From contig NZ_CAIY01000028.1 in NCBI RefSeq assembly GCF_000350105.1, positions 1 to 64,000 of the forward strand: a DNA stretch of 64,000 nt, read 5' to 3'. Below are positions 60,229-64,000 of the stretch, one piece after another; the first letter of the stretch is position 1, and each line of letters begins with the position of its first letter. The notes under the pieces were generated by a model. That model was not told the DNA's origin. It did no database searches and saw only the letters and a list, made by a program, of their open reading frames with translations. Source of the stretch: Richelia intracellularis HH01. Its GTDB lineage: Bacteria; Cyanobacteriota; Cyanobacteriia; Cyanobacteriales; Nostocaceae. Both the position numbers and the translations under genes were made by a program.

Positions 60229-61899
60229 TTAAGAACTTGCTCTGGCTACTGTTTCTATTTCCGACATATTTGCTGAATTTTCCTCTACACCATAATCATA
60301 AGGACCAGTTTTTAATACTGGCTGTTCTTCAAAGTTTTCAATGGCAGGTGGAGAGTTAGTCATCCATTCTAAAGTCAAGGCCTGCCAAGGATTATTACCT
60401 GCTTTTATGCCAAACATCCAACTCCAAATCACATTGATTATGAAGGGTAATGTAGAAATTGCCAAGATATAAGAACCATAAGTGCAGATTTGGTTTAGGT
60501 CAGTGAATTTAGGATCATATTGAGCAATGCGACGGTTCATACCCATTAATCCCAATTTATGCATGGGTAAGAAGGTCATATTCAAACCCACAATTGTCAA
60601 AACGAAGTGTAGTCTACCCCAAAACTCATTTAACATTCTGCCAGTAATTTTGGGAAACCAGTGATAATAACCAGCAAAAATCCCCAATACTGCACCGCCA
60701 AATAATACATAGTGCAAGTGTGCTACTACAAAATATGTATCATGGACATGGATATCAAAGGGTACAGATGCTAACATTACTCCACTGATTCCGCCTATTA
60801 CGAAAGTGCCAACAAAACCCATGGCAAAAAGCATAGCACTATTAAGACGAATTTTACCTCCCCACATAGTTGCCAACCAACTGAAAATTTTTATCCCTGT
60901 AGGTACAGCAATTATCATTGTTGCGATCATAAAAAACATCCGCAACCAGTCAGGAACACCACTTGTAAACATATGATGTGCCCATACAATTAGCCCTAAG
61001 AAACTAATTGCTAAGCTGGAATATGCGATCGCTTGATAGCCAAAGATAGGCTTACGGGAATGGACGGGAATAACCTCGGAGATTACTCCAAAGAATGGCA
61101 ATATCATTATATATACTGCTGGGTGAGAATAAAACCAGAACATGTGCTGGTAAACGATGGGGTCACCACCACCAGTAGGATTAAAAAATGATGTTCCTGC
61201 AATCAAGTCAAACGATAGTAAAATTAGCGCTCCTGTTAGTACTGGGGTAGAAATCAATGCTAATGCTGAAGTTGACAACATTGCCCAGCAGAATAGAGGC
61301 ATTTTGTTAAATGTCATACCAGGAATACGCATTTTTATTATGGTGACAAGAAAATTAATTGCACCCATAATAGATGATATACCTAGTAGCAAAACACTCA
61401 TAATCCAAATACCTTCCCCTACTTTTCCTGTAACCAAACTTAGAGGAGGATAGGAAGTCCACCCAGCATCGGGAGAATCACCTATAATTAAGCTAGATAT
61501 GAGTAATAATCCCGCAGGTGGCAAAATCCAGAAAGCTAAAGCATTAAGCTTGGGAAATGCCATATCTTTTGCCCCAATCATTAACGGGATCAAAAAATTA
61601 GCAAAACCAGCCCCTGCAGGCACAATCCACAAAAAAATCATGATTGTGGCATGTAGTGTAAATAAGCCATTATATAACTCTGGACTTACAAAGTCAGGAT
61701 CTGGTGTGCGTAATTCTGTACGAACTAGATCGGCTAAAACACCACCAATACAGTAGAAGATGAAAGTCGTAACTATGTATTGAACAGCAATAACCTTATG
61801 GTCTGTATTGAAAGTAAAGTAGTCAGTCCATTTTCTTACCTCATGAGGTGAGAATTCAGGAGGACTTGAAGCTGGGGTTTCTAACTGTGCTTCTGTCAT
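60229..61899 (-). CDS. coxA: Cytochrome c oxidase subunit I
   Basis: A 556-residue heme-copper oxidase core subunit with about twelve helices. Heme and copper ligands: LHATIMIFLWIVPAG (low-spin heme His), WFYSHPAVYIMILPF (CuB His and cross-linked Tyr), HHMF (CuB His pair) and HVHDTYFVVAHLHYVLFGG (heme His residues). The helix VI motif is YSHPAVYI, not GHPEVYI, so it lacks the D-channel Glu and belongs to the A2-type group. A HIP1 octamer sits at 61025-61032. It reduces O2 with electrons from the CuA site of CoxB. Confidence 0.97.
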   Translation of the reverse strand: MTEAQLETPASSPPEFSPHEVRKWTDYFTFNTDHKVIAVQYIVTTFIFYCIGGVLADLVRTELRTPDPDFVSPELYNGLFTLHATIMIFLWIVPAGAGFANFLIPLMIGAKDMAFPKLNALAFWILPPAGLLLISSLIIGDSPDAGWTSYPPLSLVTGKVGEGIWIMSVLLLGISSIMGAINFLVTIIKMRIPGMTFNKMPLFCWAMLSTSALALISTPVLTGALILLSFDLIAGTSFFNPTGGGDPIVYQHMFWFYSHPAVYIMILPFFGVISEVIPVHSRKPIFGYQAIAYSSLAISFLGLIVWAHHMFTSGVPDWLRMFFMIATMIIAVPTGIKIFSWLATMWGGKIRLNSAMLFAMGFVGTFVIGGISGVMLASVPFDIHVHDTYFVVAHLHYVLFGGAVLGIFAGYYHWFPKITGRMLNEFWGRLHFVLTIVGLNMTFLPMHKLGLMGMNRRIAQYDPKFTDLNQICTYGSYILAISTLPFIINVIWSWMFGIKAGNNPWQALTLEWMTNSPPAIENFEEQPVLKTGPYDYGVEENSANMSEIETVARASS

Positions 61900-62098
61900 A
61901 ACTATTTTAGATTTTAGATCAACAACTGATCATGTAACGACTATAAATGCGAGATATAATCTACAAATTAAATCTGGAAAATCATTATGTTTGGGTTATT
62001 AATGGCCCTAAAGTAAAGTATTTATTACTTTATAAATCCTAAACCCAAACTATCTGTCGTTAAACATCAACTCATTAACAAATTGGATGCAGTAATTT

Positions 62099-63043
62099 TT
62101 AGCTAATATCCATGTGTTTTGAATGGGAATTCAAAAATGTAGCTGACGATCCATTTCTACTATTAATTGCTAATGCCTGATTCAAATTCTCCTTGCTAGC
62201 TACTAACTGTTCCTGTTGCCATTTTTCAAAAGCTTCTATAGTTTCTACTACAACTTTGGTTCTCATCGCACCATGGTAGGGACCACATAGCTCTGCACAA
62301 ATAAGGTCATAATCCCCTACTTTGTTAGGTGTAAATTTAAATACACTTTCCCTACCAGGAATAGCATCTTGCTTGAGACGAAATTCAGGAACCCAGAAAG
62401 CATGAATAACATCACTTGCTGTCATGTTAACTTGTACTTGCTTCCCAACTGGTAAGTGTAATTCACCTGCAGTAATCCCAGTCTTTGGGTAGGTAAAGAT
62501 CCATGCATATTGCAAACCCATGATATTAACAATAACATCTGCTGGTTTCCTCTGTGCTAATGGAATTGAAATATCCATATTTGCAGTTTTAACTTGAGAA
62601 GCATCAGGTAAAGTTGCTGCAATAGCGCTCCCTGATACAGATGATTGAGAGGTCTGGGCAATTGGTGCTTGTTGTACTGAATGAGTATCAACACCACTTA
62701 AGGAGCTGTAAACATCAAAGCTATATACAGAAATACCCAAAACAATAATGGCTGGAATTACTGTCCAAAGAATTTCCAGAGGAACATTTCCTTCAATTGG
62801 TTGTCCATCTGTATCATCTCCCGCCTTACGCCTGTATTTCCAAGCACAGTAGATTAAAATACCCTCCACAAGTAGAAATATACCTGTAGAGATAGTCATC
62901 ATTATGTTGAATAAACCATCTACTTCGGCTGCTTCTTCCGAAGCAGCAATAGTTAGCAGGCCGTGATTTTGACCATACCAGAGGCTGATTAAGGTCAATG
63001 CTATACCAATCAATAATGTCCAAATAGAACTGGGAATTTTCAC
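62099..63043 (-). CDS. coxB: Cytochrome c oxidase subunit II
   Basis: A 314-residue subunit II with two N-terminal membrane helices (about 5-25 and 42-68) and a periplasmic cupredoxin domain. The CuA site is intact: HAFWVPEF and ICAELCGPYHGAM, so it is a cytochrome-c/plastocyanin oxidase and not a quinol oxidase. An Ala/Gln/Ser-rich linker (about 125-155) precedes the cupredoxin fold. First gene of the leftward cox set, 199 bp before coxA; divergent from ctaA. Confidence 0.97.
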   Translation of the reverse strand: MKIPSSIWTLLIGIALTLISLWYGQNHGLLTIAASEEAAEVDGLFNIMMTISTGIFLLVEGILIYCAWKYRRKAGDDTDGQPIEGNVPLEILWTVIPAIIVLGISVYSFDVYSSLSGVDTHSVQQAPIAQTSQSSVSGSAIAATLPDASQVKTANMDISIPLAQRKPADVIVNIMGLQYAWIFTYPKTGITAGELHLPVGKQVQVNMTASDVIHAFWVPEFRLKQDAIPGRESVFKFTPNKVGDYDLICAELCGPYHGAMRTKVVVETIEAFEKWQQEQLVASKENLNQALAINSRNGSSATFLNSHSKHMDIS

Positions 63044-63478
63044 GGTTATTTAAGAATTTAAATTACTCTACTATTTTTTATCAAACATACTTACCTAATT
63101 ACCAAGTTAGTCCAGACAATTAGATATTTATGAATAGATAGGGAAATTTTTATTAATTTTTTGTTGGTGTTTCATGTACCGAAATTATTTTAATCCTTTT
63201 GATATAAGTTTATAGGGACATTGATTAAGAATATACTGCGGAGCCAAAATTAATCTATATTTGAATACGATTAAAATAAACTTAAGCCTTTCAGCTGTAA
63301 AAATTTCCCAAACCAAGGATAATTATAAAAATAAAACTAGTTAAAGCTACATCAACATATTAGGTTAGTCCCCATGTCTAAATCCGGACTATGCGCTAGG
63401 GTATAGATTGGATAATCTAAAAAATTCTTGGAATAAACATCTGAGCAGCTCAGTATGAGCAAACATAAGGTATCTTTC
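63044..63478. other. Divergent coxB-ctaA promoter region
   Basis: About 435 bases separating coxB and ctaA, expected to hold both promoters. No palindrome, riboswitch or clear NtcA site was found. Confidence 0.5.
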
Positions 63479-64000
63479 ATGAAGGAATTGGTCCTAAAAC
63501 AACAGAATGTAGAAATAAAACAACAATCACCTGAGGATAAAATTCGTCGTTTGGTGTGGGGAATGTGCTTAGCCACATTGATCCTGATGGCAATAGGCAG
63601 TGCTACACGTGTGATGAATGCTGGACTCGCTTGCCCAGATTGGCCATTATGTTATGGAGAATTAGTACCAACAGAACAAATGAATTTTCAGGTATTCCTA
63701 GAATGGTTTCACCGGTTAGATGCAGCATTAATTGGAATGAGCACAATTGCACTGCTAGGATTATCTTGGTGGTATCGTATGTCTCTACCCAAATGGTTAC
63801 CTTGGTCATCAACTTTTGCTCTGTTGTTAATTATCTTCCAAGGAATTTTGGGAGGTCTCACTGTTACTCAACTGTTGCGATTTGATATTGTTACAGCCCA
63901 TTTAGGAATAGCATTATTGTTCTTTGCTACCCTATTAACCATTGGTACAAACCTTACAGCCTATCAGGGTACAGGTAATGTTGGTAAGTTGCCCTGGCTT
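63479..64000 (+). CDS. ctaA: Heme A synthase (CtaA/COX15), cut by the window end
   Basis: The frame runs open to the last base, so only the N-terminal 174 residues are present. COX15 landmarks: GSATRVMNAGLACPDWPLCY (key Cys in CPDWPLC), EWFHRLDAALIG (heme His) and DIVTAHLGIALLFF (second heme His). It oxidises heme O to heme A, the cofactor of the adjacent oxidase. I choose ATG 63479 (MKELVLKQQN) because AAGG at 63467-63470 is well spaced from it; an in-frame ATG at 63455 would add MSKHKVSF. It is divergent from coxB, the standard cyanobacterial pairing. Confidence 0.95.
   Translation, partial: MKELVLKQQNVEIKQQSPEDKIRRLVWGMCLATLILMAIGSATRVMNAGLACPDWPLCYGELVPTEQMNFQVFLEWFHRLDAALIGMSTIALLGLSWWYRMSLPKWLPWSSTFALLLIIFQGILGGLTVTQLLRFDIVTAHLGIALLFFATLLTIGTNLTAYQGTGNVGKLPWL

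Noticed and set aside
62099-63043. The cox cluster as an alternative quinol oxidase (ARTO)
   Set aside because: CoxB has the complete CuA motif (CAELCGPYHGAM), which quinol oxidases lack.
63352-63885. Several frames opposite or overlapping the ctaA start
   Set aside because: The ctaA frame carries heme A synthase motifs to the window edge; the others have none.

Overview
The window is AT-rich chromosomal DNA from a filamentous, heterocyst-forming cyanobacterium (Nostocales). Lineage evidence from the sequence: a HetP-type heterocyst protein, NblA, magnesium chelatase ChlD, a Ycf55/DUF3685 protein, a DUF6825 protein, a group 3 SigF-like sigma factor, a coxBAC cytochrome oxidase cluster beside ctaA, and a TAATTAG heptamer tandem repeat. 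By my count only about 60% of the window is coding. Genes sit in long AT-rich gaps (one is almost 4 kb), there are decayed gene remnants and one broken gene, and I see no transposase, prophage, CRISPR array, tRNA or rRNA. This resembles an eroding, probably host-associated genome such as the diatom symbiont Richelia; the organism is an inference.

Layout. 0.2-4.6 kb: glyQ, then leftward a PlsY-like membrane domain fused to an ATP-grasp/phosphohistidine (dikinase-like) enzyme, preceded by a 46-codon membrane-protein gene. 4.6-8.4 kb: gene-free DNA with several long perfect palindromes. 8.4-13.2 kb: HetP-like protein, YjbQ family protein, MurG-like glycosyltransferase, cysteine-lyase-like aminotransferase. 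14-19 kb (rightward): RecB-like nuclease, phytase-like secreted protein, Ser/Thr kinase. 19.5-28 kb (leftward): membrane GTPase, nblA, a UbiB-PP2C pair, DUF6825 protein, a conserved hypothetical. 28-38 kb: cobU, a Cys-rich small protein, Ycf55-like protein, NIF3 protein, a nonsense-interrupted remnant, pyrC, lepB. 38.8-45.3 kb (leftward): fused oligopeptide-type ABC ATPase, GH57 branching enzyme, Tat lipoprotein binding protein. 46-49 kb: small coiled-coil protein, cobT, DUF2232 protein with an in-frame palindrome. 49-54 kb: a candidate structured RNA and a large coiled-coil/actin-like ATPase gene split by a frameshift in seven As. 54.9-57.9 kb: chlD and sigF, convergent. 59.3-64 kb: coxB-coxA-coxC (leftward) with a terminator, and divergent ctaA cut by the window end.

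How the genes work together. Most are housekeeping or photosynthesis-related: translation (glyQ), pyrimidine synthesis (pyrC), cobalamin nucleotide-loop assembly (cobU, cobT), chlorophyll (chlD), phycobilisome turnover (nblA), glycogen (GH57), protein export (lepB), respiration (coxBAC plus heme A synthase), and signalling (kinase, PP2C, sigma factor). Apart from coxBAC/ctaA and the UbiB-PP2C pair they are mostly single transcription units.

Most worth following up: the PlsY-dikinase fusion; the frameshifted coiled-coil/ASKHA gene; a perfect 42-bp palindrome inside a coding sequence together with other perfect but mutually dissimilar palindromes between genes; a tandem hairpin locus whose G-U pairs fit only the + strand RNA; and the small uncalled or decayed genes in the gaps.
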